Below, one piece after another: positions 39,295 to 48,228 of a stretch of DNA of 64,000 nt. Source of the DNA: Pandoraea sputorum (lineage in GTDB: Bacteria; Pseudomonadota; Gammaproteobacteria; Burkholderiales; Burkholderiaceae); the NCBI RefSeq assembly GCF_000814845.2, contig NZ_CP010431.2, positions 5,678,998-5,742,997 on the forward strand. Reading direction: 5' to 3'. Under the pieces are notes generated by a model, which was given only the letters and a program-made list of their open reading frames with translations, did not search any database and had not been told where the DNA came from. The translations under genes and the position numbers were made by a program. Each line of letters begins with the position of its first letter. The stretch's first letter is position 1.

Positions 39295-39359
39295 CATTTC
39301 GCATGCCATGCGCAATACACTTTCAATCATTGTCACCGCTTAATTGAGTCGTTCGCATC

Positions 39360-40205
39360 ATGTCCCTTACTGCCATGCTCCAGGAGCAATTCGACGCAGG
39401 TCTCACGACCCGCTCCGACTTCACCATCGATCAACCCGTCGAGCAATACGGCGCGGTCGATCACGCGGTGTGGCAGCAGTTGTACGAACGTCAAACTGCG
39501 ATGCTGCCCGGCCGTGTCTGTGACGCCTTCATGGAAGGCATTCGTGCTCTCGACATGGACGCACGACGCGTGCCGGAGTTCGAACGTCTGAACGAAAAAC
39601 TGATGGCAGCTACCGGCTGGCAGGTCGTGGCGGTGCCCGGACTAGTGCCGGACGAAGTCTTCTTCGACCACCTAGCCAATCGCCGTTTCCCGGCGACCTG
39701 GTGGATGCGCCGTCCGGACCAGCTCGACTACCTTCAGGAACCTGATTGCTTTCACGACGTGTTCGGTCACGTGCCGCTGCTTGCCAATCCAGTGTTCGCC
39801 GACTTCATGCAGGCCTATGGGAAAGCGGGCACGGTTGCACAATCGCTCGGCGCGCTGCCGCTACTGGCACGTCTGTACTGGTACACGGTTGAATTCGGTT
39901 TGATGCGTGACGGCGACGGACTGCGCATCTACGGCGCGGGCATCGTGTCGAGCCGTGGTGAAACGGAGTTCTCGCTGACCTCGCGTGAGCCAAATCGCAT
40001 CGGCTTTTCGCTCGAACGCGTACTGCGCACGCAATACCGCATCGATACGTTTCAACAGACGTACTTCGTCATCGACGACTTCGCCCAGCTGTTCGACGCT
40101 ATGCGCGCCGACCTCCCGACGCTGTTCAAGGCGTTCGCCGAACAGCCGTCGTTCGAAGCCAACGCGCGCCGCCCGGAAGACACGCAGATTCTGATGCCGG
40201 CATGA
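39360..40205 (+). CDS. phhA: Phenylalanine-4-hydroxylase
   Basis: Non-haem iron, tetrahydropterin-dependent monooxygenase converting phenylalanine to tyrosine; cytoplasmic. 281 residues, the monomeric bacterial size. Iron ligands are visible: His132 and His137 in CFHDVFGHVPLL, Glu178 in YWYTVEFGL. No N-terminal ACT domain. No clear Shine-Dalgarno; start set by family length. It is followed after 177 bases by phhB, which recycles the pterin cofactor, and is divergent from an Lrp regulator: the usual phenylalanine catabolic set. Confidence 0.97.
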   Translation: MSLTAMLQEQFDAGLTTRSDFTIDQPVEQYGAVDHAVWQQLYERQTAMLPGRVCDAFMEGIRALDMDARRVPEFERLNEKLMAATGWQVVAVPGLVPDEVFFDHLANRRFPATWWMRRPDQLDYLQEPDCFHDVFGHVPLLANPVFADFMQAYGKAGTVAQSLGALPLLARLYWYTVEFGLMRDGDGLRIYGAGIVSSRGETEFSLTSREPNRIGFSLERVLRTQYRIDTFQQTYFVIDDFAQLFDAMRADLPTLFKAFAEQPSFEANARRPEDTQILMPA

Positions 40206-40382
40206 TGGCACGACCCGGGGCGACCCGGGCGCTTTCGTCCAAAGCCCCCTTCAAGCACGACCAGACTCAAGCGCTATCAGACAGCGCTTACACACGTGCG
40301 TCGCCCGCCTGTGAAACAATAGGCCGAATGAACCGGCGAACCGGCCGTTCATGGTTGCAAGAAACGTTTTGAAAGGAATGCC

Positions 40383-40688
40383 ATGACAACACGACTCTCA
40401 TCCGAGGCACGCGCCAGCCTGGCCGAAGTGCTGCCCGAGTGGCACCAGGTGGTCGGACGCGACGCCATCCAGCGCAGCTTCACGTTTCACGACTTCAACG
40501 AAGCCTTCGGCTTCATGACGCAAGTCGCGCTCAAGGCGGAAAAGATGGACCATCACCCGGAGTGGTTCAACGTCTACAACCGTGTGGACATCACCCTCTC
40601 GACGCACGACGCCGATGGTCTGACGCAACGCGACGTCGACCTGGCGCTGGCCATCGACCAGTTCGCAGGCGACCGCGCGTCGCGCTAA
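40383..40688 (+). CDS. phhB: Pterin-4a-carbinolamine dehydratase
   Basis: 101-residue enzyme that dehydrates 4a-hydroxytetrahydrobiopterin produced by PhhA so the cofactor can be re-reduced. The active-site motif [15 protein letters not shown] carries the conserved His pair; [18 protein letters not shown] follows as in the family. GAAAGGAATGCC precedes the ATG. Functionally coupled to phhA upstream. Confidence 0.96.
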   Translation: MTTRLSSEARASLAEVLPEWHQVVGRDAIQRSFTFHDFNEAFGFMTQVALKAEKMDHHPEWFNVYNRVDITLSTHDADGLTQRDVDLALAIDQFAGDRASR

Positions 40689-40709
40689 CCTTCCCCCTTC
40701 TTCACGCGC

Positions 40710-41162
40710 TCAGCGCTTCGGCGCGAGCAGCGTGCCGCGACAGGCCTTGCTGCCACAGTGGCAAGCGTATTCGCGTTTGAGTTTCTTGGTATAGCGGGCG
40801 TCGATCACAAGACCGTAATCGTAGAAGAGCTCTTCGCCCGCTTCGATATCGCGCATCGCATAAATATAGACGTGCTCGCCTTCCTCGCGCGCTTCGCAGT
40901 TCGGCGAGCACGCGTGGTTGATCCAGCGAGCATTGTTCCCATCGACCTTGCCGTCGATGCAGCGACCGTCTTCCAGGCTGAAGTAGAACGTATGGGTCGG
41001 ATGATCCGGATCGTGCGGATGGCGACGCAACGCCTCGCGCCACGAAATGATCTCGCCCTTGTACTCGATCACGCGATCCCCTTTCTTGAGACGCTTGACC
41101 GCATACACTCCCTTACCGTGGACGCCCGACTTCCTGACTTCGATTCTGCGCTTGGCTGCCAT
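40710..41162 (-). CDS. Small bacterial SET-domain protein with post-SET cysteines
   Basis: 150 residues, almost entirely a SET fold. Hallmarks: HGKGVYA (about 15-21), RWINHACSPNC (79-89, the NHxCxPN cofactor and knot motif), ELFYDYG (111-117) and a post-SET CxCx4C at Cys134, 136 and 141, which with Cys85 could bind zinc. These are the features of lysine methyltransferases, but the substrate in a free-living bacterium is unknown. The basic N-terminus (AAKRR) and C-terminus (APKR) are notable. Convergent with phhB; the next upstream gene is a MarR regulator ending 174 bases away. Confidence 0.92.
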   Translation of the reverse strand: MAAKRRIEVRKSGVHGKGVYAVKRLKKGDRVIEYKGEIISWREALRRHPHDPDHPTHTFYFSLEDGRCIDGKVDGNNARWINHACSPNCEAREEGEHVYIYAMRDIEAGEELFYDYGLVIDARYTKKLKREYACHCGSKACRGTLLAPKR

Positions 41163-41243
41163 CTCTATGCGATGAGGTTTCGTGGATGCAAAAAAGCGCA
41201 GTGTACAGGCACGCGACGGTCATGTGCGTGACAACGTCCGACG

Positions 41244-41275
41244 AAAAAAAACGTCACCCGGTCGCGGATGACGTT
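41244..41275 (-). terminator. Intrinsic terminator of the MarR gene
   Basis: Read leftward: AACGTCA / TGACGTT stem with a 12-base loop, followed by a run of eight T. It separates the MarR transcript from the SET-domain gene. Confidence 0.88.
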
Positions 41276-41336
41276 CTCCCCCTTGATTCGCCCTGCTCCG
41301 GCATCTCACCCGAGCGCAGCGAATACCGGCCGGCGT

Positions 41337-41978
41337 TCAGCTCTTGCTGTAAAGCTTCCAGACCTTGTTGCGCGTCGCCAGGTCGGCTTCCTGGTGCGCA
41401 TTGCAGTCGATCGCAAGACGCGAATCGTCGTACGTCGTATTGAAATAGTTGCAGTGGTACATGCCCTTGCCGCGCGGCGCGGCTTCGAAGTGCTCGCATG
41501 TCAGGCACATGCGTTGCTGCGGCATGTCCCCGCGGCTCTCCATCGTGGACATGAGCTTGACGAGCATGCGGTACAGCTGTGCCCGGTCCTTCTCGCTCAG
41601 CACGTCGGCAGCCGTCGTCACGAAGCTCGCCCATTGCGAAGCCCGTTTGGCGGACGTGCGGCCCTTGGCCGTCAGGCGCAAAGCCAGCGCGCGACCGTCG
41701 TTGGCATCGCGACGCTTCTCGACCAGACCTTTGCTCTCAAGCGTACTCACGGCCTCGCTGACCGTGGCCGATGTGAGCGCGGCATCCTCCGCAATTTCGC
41801 CCAGTCGCATCGGCACGCCGCGCATGAGCAGGAGCGTGAGAATCTCACCCTGCGTCGGCGTCAATCCAGACAGTGCCGCGCCTTCCCAGGCGTGGCTCCG
41901 TAACGCAGTTCCCATGCGCAGCAAGCTTGCCGTGACGCGCTTGGAAAGCGGTTCATCAAGTGGGGTCGGGGTAGCCAT
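41337..41978 (-). CDS. MarR-family regulator with a four-cysteine C-terminal extension
   Basis: 213 residues. The MarR winged helix spans about 15-145 (TPTQGEILTLLLMRG, LGEIAEDAALTSATVSEAVSTLESKGLVEKRRD). It is extended by about 65 residues carrying Cys158-x2-Cys161-EHF, HisCys176-NYF and DCys192-NAH (spacing C-x2-C-x14-C-x15-C, plus His163, 175 and 195), suggesting a zinc or iron-sulphur site and a redox or metal input. Most MarR proteins stop before this. Start at ATG 41978 with a weak ribosome site. No divergent target is adjacent: a gene-free stretch of 1.4 kb follows upstream. Confidence 0.92.
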   Translation of the reverse strand: MATPTPLDEPLSKRVTASLLRMGTALRSHAWEGAALSGLTPTQGEILTLLLMRGVPMRLGEIAEDAALTSATVSEAVSTLESKGLVEKRRDANDGRALALRLTAKGRTSAKRASQWASFVTTAADVLSEKDRAQLYRMLVKLMSTMESRGDMPQQRMCLTCEHFEAAPRGKGMYHCNYFNTTYDDSRLAIDCNAHQEADLATRNKVWKLYSKS

Positions 41979-42821
41979 GATTTTCGTTAGGATTTCTAAA
42001 AACTATACGTCGATAAAACAGCTTGTCAAATGAACTCACGGGCGGTGCATCACACGTCTCTGCCTATTGCTTCGTATATTTTGGCGCCCCGCCCGGGGGA
42101 AACCCTAAGCCACTTCCGTGTCGATACTCGACGGCGAGTCGCTGTTGAACCCGCCGCCCCACCACGATTCCATTGTGTGTTCTGAGTTTAATTTTGGCGT
42201 ATCAGTTCTTGTACTGATCTCCCAAATCCTACTCGCGATGTTTACAAAATATTGGTGTCCTGCGCACTTCTGTAGCGAAGTGTCGTATCGAAAAAAACGT
42301 TTCGCATCCCATGCGAATTACATCGCTCGCTGAATTGATGTAACGCGCGGCGGCGTGTCGAAGCACGTCGTACCCCAGACCAATTCTCACCTCGCTCGCA
42401 AAGCCTCGCCGGACGTGGCTCGTAGACCGTAACGACCCGCGGCGCATGCGCAACGTCCCTGTTACGTCCCCCTCCAAAATCACTAGATATTCGAGACGAC
42501 GCTGGCTTGCCCGGGTCATTGCGCGCGCGCACAGACTCCCCTGCGTTTAGGACAGAACGCAAATGATTTGAAACACAACCGTCGGTCGTCAGTGGCCGAG
42601 GGTCGTGCTGCGCGAAAAAAAGGGGAAAGAACTGATCGGCGTGTCGGCAAGCGAGCGCTGCGGAACACGCGAATTGAGAAATTTGGCCAAAAGGAGGCTG
42701 TCGCTCGTTACGGCCAGCAAAACCAACATCATTCACTTCTTACACCACGTACGGCAGGTCCGGGATTCGGCGTGGCGAGATTGTAGCCGCGAACCGCCCG
42801 GTCAATGCGAGAACGTCAAAA
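41979..42821. other. Gene-free region left of the DnaA-box cluster
   Basis: No credible gene. By hand count 42001-42540 is clearly C-rich on the printed strand (about 168 C to 126 G), whereas 42541-43260 is slightly G-rich (about 171 C to 188 G). A perfect ACTTC/GAAGT hairpin lies near 42266-42280. The MarR promoter must sit at the left end. Confidence 0.6.
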
Positions 42822-43120
42822 TTATCCACAAAACCGTGTTTTCGGGGGTACTTTGCACAATATTTAAGCGCCTGTGGATAACTTTATGGATAAGTTATCG
42901 GACTAGTTGTGCATGGGTTCGGGATAAGTCGCGAATCTTTCCACAGGGGTCGAAAACTGTTCAGAGTTGTTCTCTGGATACCCGCTGTTTGTCCATCCAG
43001 TTCTCATTCCGGCAACTTCCTGTTTACTCAACGTTTACTGTGGTTATCCACAGAAGTTGGCTGCCTTTGTTAACTACTACTATGTATACATACAGTAAAC
43101 CTATTAAAACCTTAAAACCT
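42822..43120. other. oriC: Candidate replication origin (oriC): DnaA-box cluster, DnaA-trio-like tract, AT-rich segment
   Basis: Perfect DnaA boxes: TTATCCACA at 42822-42830, its complement TGTGGATAA at 42873-42881, TTATCCACA at 43044-43052. One-mismatch site TATGGATAA at 42885-42893 and a weaker CTTTCCACA at 42937-42945. The box at 43044 is followed, after a 21-base spacer, by CTACTACTA (43074-43082) and an AT-rich run to about 43120, the order described for the bacterial unwinding module (DnaA box, trio, AT-rich DNA). It lies in a 1.4-kb gene-free stretch where the local GC skew changes sign. Alternative: a DnaA titration site, with the origin at the rpmH side. Confidence 0.65.
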
Positions 43121-43305
43121 TGCTGTGAGCCGAGCGAAAACGGCAAAAAAGCCTGTTGGCCCGAACAGTGGAAAACGTGCAGCGCGCAGCGCCTGCGATA
43201 CGTGATTCGACGGATTTCTATCCTGCGGAGCGTCATGGCACGGAGATTTGCCTTTGACCAAGGCATGAAGCTGTCGCTGAGTCCCTGGCGCAAAACCGTC
43301 GGGCA

Positions 43306-43330
43306 AGAAAAACCCCGCCAAGGCGGGGTT
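43306..43330 (-). terminator. Intrinsic terminator of the YbdK gene
   Basis: Stem AACCCCGCC / GGCGGGGTT with an AA loop; leftward it continues into GTTTTTC. It would stop leftward transcription before the candidate origin. Confidence 0.92.
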
Positions 43331-43382
43331 TCGTCAAACCAGTCGTCAGACAACCGACAGAGCTTGCAACAAGTGTTTCAGT

Positions 43383-44498
43383 TCACGCGGCCCAGCGAAG
43401 ACACTGCTGACGAACCATCTCGTTGAGCGATTTGGCGTCCGCATGGATCTCGCGCAGCCAGACAGCGTCGTTCTTTCCTGACGACACGAGCTGACGGATA
43501 TCCTCGCAGGCCGCTTCGGCTTCCAGGACCGCCGCATGCGGTTTGATGAGTTCCAGGGTCTTCGCGATGTGGTCGCCCAGCATCGAGCGTTCACCCGTCT
43601 GCGGATCCACGTAAGCACCTTCCAGACCGAAACGGCAAGCCTCGAAGCGATTGAACGTGTAGACCAGGTAATCGTCCTCGCTCAGGTCGAACGGACGTTC
43701 ATTGAGCAAATAATGGGCCAGGGACTGGATATAACAGGCAATAGCAGCCGCCCGATCCACCGACAAGGGGGTATCCATCACCCGGACCTCGATCGTCCCA
43801 AAACCCGGTTTAGGACGAATGTCCCAGTAGAAGTCCTTCATGCTCTCGACCACGCCCGTCTTCACCATCTTGTCGAAGTAGGTCTCAAAGTCGGACCACT
43901 TCAGGACAAACGGCGCACGGCCCGACAGTGGGAACGCGAAAACCGAGTTCAGACGGGCCGAATGGAAACCGGTGTCCACCCCCTGCACATAGGGCGACGA
44001 GGCCGACAGCGCGATGAAATGGGGGATGTAACGCGACATTGCGTGCAGGAGGTACAACGCGCTGTCCGGATCCGGGCAACCAATGTGGACATGCTGACCG
44101 AACACCGTGAACTGCTTGGCCAGATAACCGTAAAGTTCGGAAAGGAAGTGAAAGCGCGGCGAATCGTAGATCGTGCGCTCGCTCCAGCGCTGGAAGGCAT
44201 GCGTGCCGCCACCGCACAGACCGACGTTGAGCTGCTCGCTGGCAGCCACCAGCACGTCGCGCACACGACGCAACTGGGTGACGGCATCGCTGTGGTGATG
44301 GCAGATGTCCGTCGACAACTCGATCATGCTTTCCGTCATCTCAGGCTTGATCTCGCCCGGATGCGTCTCCTTGGCGACGAGCCGCATCACATCGGACGCA
44401 GCCTTGGTCAGATCGTAATCGTGACGATTGACGATCTGCATCTCCAGCTCCACCCCGAAGGTGCAAGGCTTCGAGGGAATGAATTCTTCTAATGACAT
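43383..44498 (-). CDS. YbdK-type carboxylate-amine ligase (glutamate-cysteine ligase 2 family)
   Basis: 371-residue ATP-grasp-like GCS2 enzyme. Family features are [61 protein letters not shown] and [12 protein letters not shown]. YbdK proteins have weak glutamate-cysteine ligase activity in vitro and an unsettled physiological role; the true gshA is probably elsewhere. CGGAAGGATTAAGCC precedes the ATG, and only three bases separate it from the upstream antiporter gene, so the two are one operon ending at the terminator at 43306-43330. Confidence 0.93.
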   Translation of the reverse strand: MSLEEFIPSKPCTFGVELEMQIVNRHDYDLTKAASDVMRLVAKETHPGEIKPEMTESMIELSTDICHHHSDAVTQLRRVRDVLVAASEQLNVGLCGGGTHAFQRWSERTIYDSPRFHFLSELYGYLAKQFTVFGQHVHIGCPDPDSALYLLHAMSRYIPHFIALSASSPYVQGVDTGFHSARLNSVFAFPLSGRAPFVLKWSDFETYFDKMVKTGVVESMKDFYWDIRPKPGFGTIEVRVMDTPLSVDRAAAIACYIQSLAHYLLNERPFDLSEDDYLVYTFNRFEACRFGLEGAYVDPQTGERSMLGDHIAKTLELIKPHAAVLEAEAACEDIRQLVSSGKNDAVWLREIHADAKSLNEMVRQQCLRWAA

Positions 44499-44501
44499 GG
44501 C

Positions 44502-45707
44502 TTAATCCTTCCGTTCACCGACAAGGGCCAATGCCCAATAGACCACCAGCGGGCCAGCCAGTTGCAGCAACGCGATGGTGCACATCACCACGGCCTTGAG
44601 CATCGGATCGAACTGCGGGTAGATGTCGTACGTGTCGGCGACGAGTACGAACGCGAGACTGGCCATCGGGCACAACGACATCCCGAGCGCGACGGCCTGC
44701 TTGTAACTGATACCGGCCTGATGGGCGGCCGCCACGGTGCCCACGACCTTGGCGATACCGCGCACGACGATGATCGCCAGCGCCGCCACCCCGCCCAGCA
44801 CGACGTATTCCCACTGGAACGCCAGCGACGTGAGGACGAACAGCACCACGGCAAGCAACCAGCCGGCCGTGCCGAAGTACGCCGGCCAGAGCTGCGGACG
44901 TTCATCCAGATTTCGGAAAATGATCCCGGCGAGCAGCAGCGTGAGCGAGTTCGGCAGCTTGAGCATGTGCACCAGCGCCACCATCAGCATGATCAGGCCG
45001 ATCAGCATCACGAAAGCGTGGTGGTCCTGGCTGCCGAACTTGCGAAAGACCAGATTGCAAGCCTTGGCCAGCACGAACGCCAGCACGATCGACCCGATCA
45101 GCAGATACAGCGGATGGAATAGCACCACCCAGAAGCTGGAGTGGTAGGCCTGGTGCATCCAGCCGTAGACGAGCTTGACCGCCACGACTGCGTAGACGCT
45201 GTTCAGGGCGGCAAGCGCCAGCAGACGCTCCGTGACCTGCCCCTCGGCTCGCAACTCGTTCTTGAGCTGGATAACCACCGCTGGCGAGGTGGCCATGCTG
45301 ATGGACGCGATCAGTACCGCCGTGAGTGGTGAAACGCTGAACACGCGCAACACCACGTAGACCGCGATGAAGGTCAGCAAAGCTTCGAGCGCACTGGTGA
45401 CGATGATCCACGGATTGGCTCGCATCCATTTCAGGTTCAGGCGGCTACCCAGTTCGAACAGCAGCAGGCCCAGCGCCAGGTCGATCAGCAGGCGGATGGC
45501 CGCGCTGGTCTGCGCGTCCAGCATTGAGGAAAGACCCAGGGTGCCACCGACCAGCCCGACCACGGCGTAACCGGTGATGCGCGGCAGGCGCAATCTCCGG
45601 AAACAGATTTCCCCCGCGAGACCGGCAAATACCAATGCCAGCCCTGCGAAGAAAACGGGATCGGGCGCCGGCGGCCAGCCCGGAAAAAGGGACAGTTCCG
45701 ACGTCAT
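44502..45707 (-). CDS. Monovalent cation/proton antiporter, CPA2 family, without RCK domain
   Basis: 401 residues, about 12 membrane helices of the Na+/H+ exchanger fold (RLPRITGYAVVGLVGG, LALGLLLFELGSRL, ISMATSPAVVIQ with helix-breaking Ser-Pro). The C-terminal RCK/TrkA-N domain of KefB/KefC is missing, so K+ or Na+ exchange without nucleotide or glutathione gating is likely. The frame continues upstream to 45902, but membrane-protein homology begins at MTSELSLFPGW. First gene of an operon with the YbdK ligase; a link to thiol metabolism, as for Kef systems, is only suggestive. Confidence 0.9.
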   Translation of the reverse strand: MTSELSLFPGWPPAPDPVFFAGLALVFAGLAGEICFRRLRLPRITGYAVVGLVGGTLGLSSMLDAQTSAAIRLLIDLALGLLLFELGSRLNLKWMRANPWIIVTSALEALLTFIAVYVVLRVFSVSPLTAVLIASISMATSPAVVIQLKNELRAEGQVTERLLALAALNSVYAVVAVKLVYGWMHQAYHSSFWVVLFHPLYLLIGSIVLAFVLAKACNLVFRKFGSQDHHAFVMLIGLIMLMVALVHMLKLPNSLTLLLAGIIFRNLDERPQLWPAYFGTAGWLLAVVLFVLTSLAFQWEYVVLGGVAALAIIVVRGIAKVVGTVAAAHQAGISYKQAVALGMSLCPMASLAFVLVADTYDIYPQFDPMLKAVVMCTIALLQLAGPLVVYWALALVGERKD

Positions 45708-46200
45708 TAATGCTCGCTTTGCGCCGCTTGACGGCGCATCAAGTGGTGAAAAGGAAAGAAAGTCGCGCGCGGGGTTGCAGATGAAAGGACAAATGCGCGA
45801 CGGACCCGAAGGGTTGGGGTCATTTTGCCACAGACGGTTTCTGAGGCTTTCAAACGGTCGTCTTGACGGCCACTGCCCCGCCGCACGGGCGTGTCCGGGC
45901 ACTTCATCGTCGACGGCCGGATTTCTGCCGGGCCTTCAGGGAGACAGACCGAACTTCGGGCGCCTGAGATCGGCGCTGAGGCAGGGAAGTACGGGGGCAA
46001 GCGCCGATGGCGCGCCGCCCCCGCATGGGGCGGACGTTGAACCCCTATAGGGTCAGATCCGATTTATTGAGCGCTTCGTTCTTTCAGAGAACCGGCCCAT
46101 GAGAGCGCGGATTCGTGAGCGTCGAAGGGCGCGAATAACGGTTAGCGCCGGGTTTTGCCTGACGATTCGGGCGTCCCGTCGCCCGCCGTCGTTACTCCCG
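45708..46200. other. Intergenic region upstream of the antiporter operon
   Basis: No credible gene. Markedly G-rich on the printed strand (about 114 C to 148 G by hand count over 45721-46140). A near-palindrome ACCCCTATAGGGT lies near 46041-46053. It should contain the leftward promoter of the antiporter operon and the 3' end of the mnmC transcript; no T-tract terminator is seen. Confidence 0.5.
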
Positions 46201-48228
46201 TCACGCTTTGCGCAGGGCGTGCATCAGATAGCGCGCCGGATCGATGGCGTCTGCCAGATCGCCGCCGATGGGCCACGGCTCGCCCTCGATCTGGCTGGCG
46301 ACCAGCTCCGCGCACAACGACGCGAACACCAGCCCTCGCGACCCGAAAGCGAAGCTCGCGTACAGGCCGTCGAGACGTGGCAGATCCCGCAGATGCCCGC
46401 CAGTCAGACGGCGCCGCATCGGCTCGATGGCGCGCAGGTCGGGCAACTGCCCCGCCATCGGAAGACGGTCGGGGACCATCGCACGAAACGCCGTGCGCCC
46501 GCCCAGCTCGGCGGCGGCGCTTTCACTGGCGAGGCCCGCGTCCCCGAACAACTCGGCATGGGCGGGAAGCAGCGCAGCGAGGCGTCGCAGGTTCGCCTGA
46601 TGGTCGGCCAGACGCACTTCCTCGGCCGGATCGTCGAAACCGTAGGTTGCACCCGTGATGGGGCCTGCACCGCCCAGGGGGGACGGCGCGACATAGCCGT
46701 CTCCACAGACCGGCACGCGCAGGCCGGGCAAGACATCGGGCGGAAGGAAGGTCAGTTGCCCGCGCACCCGCCGTACCGGGAGGAAATCGGGCGCGAGAAA
46801 AGGCGAGAGCAGCTTTTGGGAGACGTCGGCCGCCGTCACGATGACGACATCCGCTTCGGCCAGCACACGACCCGCGTCGTCAAGCGCCGTCCAGCGGCCA
46901 TCATCGCGACGCTCAAGCCGTTCGACGCTCACACCGTAACGCGCATCCATCGACGGCCCTGCCGCGACCAGCTCGGCGCGGCAGAGCATCGAGGGGGCCA
47001 ACCATCCGCCCTCCGGATACCAGACGCCGCCGTACGCGAGCGTCTCCCCGGCGAGCGCCGATGCCTGCTCGACGTCTACCCACTTCGCATACGACTCCGG
47101 ATACGCGTGCGCATCCATGAGTTGCTGTAAGGCTTGCGCCTCCGTGGCGGACGTGGCGACCTGAAGCAAACCATCGGCGTGTCCGGGCAGTCCGCCGGGC
47201 AGCGTGCGCCATTGGGAGAGCGCGTAGAGAAATCCGGCGCGCGTGAGTCGCGAGAGCACGTTGTCGTCGGCCGACAATTGCGGATGGAAGACGCCGGCCG
47301 GGTTGCCCGAGGCGGCGGTGCCCGGGGCCTGTGCCCGCTCAAAGAGCCGCACTCGCCATCCGCGCGCGACGAGCCGTCGCGCCATCGCGGCACCCGCCAT
47401 GCCAGCGCCGACGACGAAGGCTTCCCTTGCGCGCGGCGCAGGTGCGGGCGGCGGATCGTAGCGCCGCATGCGGTAGGGCGGCGCGTACGGCCCGGCGAGC
47501 ATCGAGCGCTTCGGTTCGTCGCCGTTGCCGTCACTGTCACCGCCACGCGGCACGACCTGAAACCCGGTGGCCACGAGGTCGCGTCTGACCTGCGCCTCAG
47601 CGGTGTACGCCGCCAGTGTTGCGCCATCGCGCGCGAGACGCCCGAGCGCCTTGAAGACCTCAAGTGTCCAGATATCGGGGTTCTTCGCCGGGGAGAACCC
47701 GTCGAGATAAAACGCATCGGCCCCGACGCGCACCGTCGGTAGCAGATCGGCGACGTCGCCAAAGCCAACGCTCAGCACGACCCCCGGGGCCAGTTCCAAT
47801 CGGTGCCAACCCGCCACGGGGGCGGGCCACACCTCGCACAGCCTCTGCACCAACGGCGCGAGTTCGGCCATACCCGGCTGCACGAGCATGGGTTCGAGCA
47901 TGCGGCGTAGATCCACCGGCCGGAACGGAAACTTCTCGATCGAGACGAAGTGCAGCCGCGCGGGGCGTTGGGGGTCTTCGCGCCACTCGGCCCACGTCGC
48001 CAGAAAGTTAAGGCCCAGACCGAAGCCCGTCTCGAGGACGACGAACTGATCGCGGCCGCGCCAGCGCCCGGGCAGGCCGTTGCCTTCCAGAAACGCGTGG
48101 CGCGCCTGACCCAACGCGTCGTGCGCGCTGTGATAGACGTCCCCAAACGCTTCCGAGTACGGCGTGCCGTCTTCGGTCGTCGACGCCTGTGCGGGAACGA
48201 GTGGGCCAGTGCCCGGGCGGTGGCTCAT
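46201..48228 (-). CDS. mnmC: Bifunctional tRNA mnm5s2U34 biosynthesis protein MnmC
   Basis: Modifies wobble uridine 34: the FAD-dependent C-terminal half removes the carboxymethyl group of cmnm5U and the SAM-dependent N-terminal half methylates nm5U to mnm5U. 675 residues: methyltransferase about 1-250 (ETGFGLGLNFLATW, DAFYLDGFSPAKNPDIW), FAD domain from about 265 (FVVGAGMAGAAMARRL). It acts downstream of MnmE/MnmG; mnmE is 11 kb away in this window. Its ATG overlaps the clcA stop (ATGA), so the two are cotranscribed. Confidence 0.97.
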   Translation of the reverse strand: MSHRPGTGPLVPAQASTTEDGTPYSEAFGDVYHSAHDALGQARHAFLEGNGLPGRWRGRDQFVVLETGFGLGLNFLATWAEWREDPQRPARLHFVSIEKFPFRPVDLRRMLEPMLVQPGMAELAPLVQRLCEVWPAPVAGWHRLELAPGVVLSVGFGDVADLLPTVRVGADAFYLDGFSPAKNPDIWTLEVFKALGRLARDGATLAAYTAEAQVRRDLVATGFQVVPRGGDSDGNGDEPKRSMLAGPYAPPYRMRRYDPPPAPAPRAREAFVVGAGMAGAAMARRLVARGWRVRLFERAQAPGTAASGNPAGVFHPQLSADDNVLSRLTRAGFLYALSQWRTLPGGLPGHADGLLQVATSATEAQALQQLMDAHAYPESYAKWVDVEQASALAGETLAYGGVWYPEGGWLAPSMLCRAELVAAGPSMDARYGVSVERLERRDDGRWTALDDAGRVLAEADVVIVTAADVSQKLLSPFLAPDFLPVRRVRGQLTFLPPDVLPGLRVPVCGDGYVAPSPLGGAGPITGATYGFDDPAEEVRLADHQANLRRLAALLPAHAELFGDAGLASESAAAELGGRTAFRAMVPDRLPMAGQLPDLRAIEPMRRRLTGGHLRDLPRLDGLYASFAFGSRGLVFASLCAELVASQIEGEPWPIGGDLADAIDPARYLMHALRKA

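Noticed and set aside
42242..42736. 164-codon leftward frame left of the DnaA boxes
   Set aside because: No ribosome site or family features; the region lacks the third-position GC bias of neighbouring genes.
42605..43426. 273-codon rightward frame across the DnaA-box region
   Set aside because: No recognisable domain, AT-rich irregular codon use, and it runs through the terminator hairpin of the YbdK gene; better explained as non-coding origin DNA.
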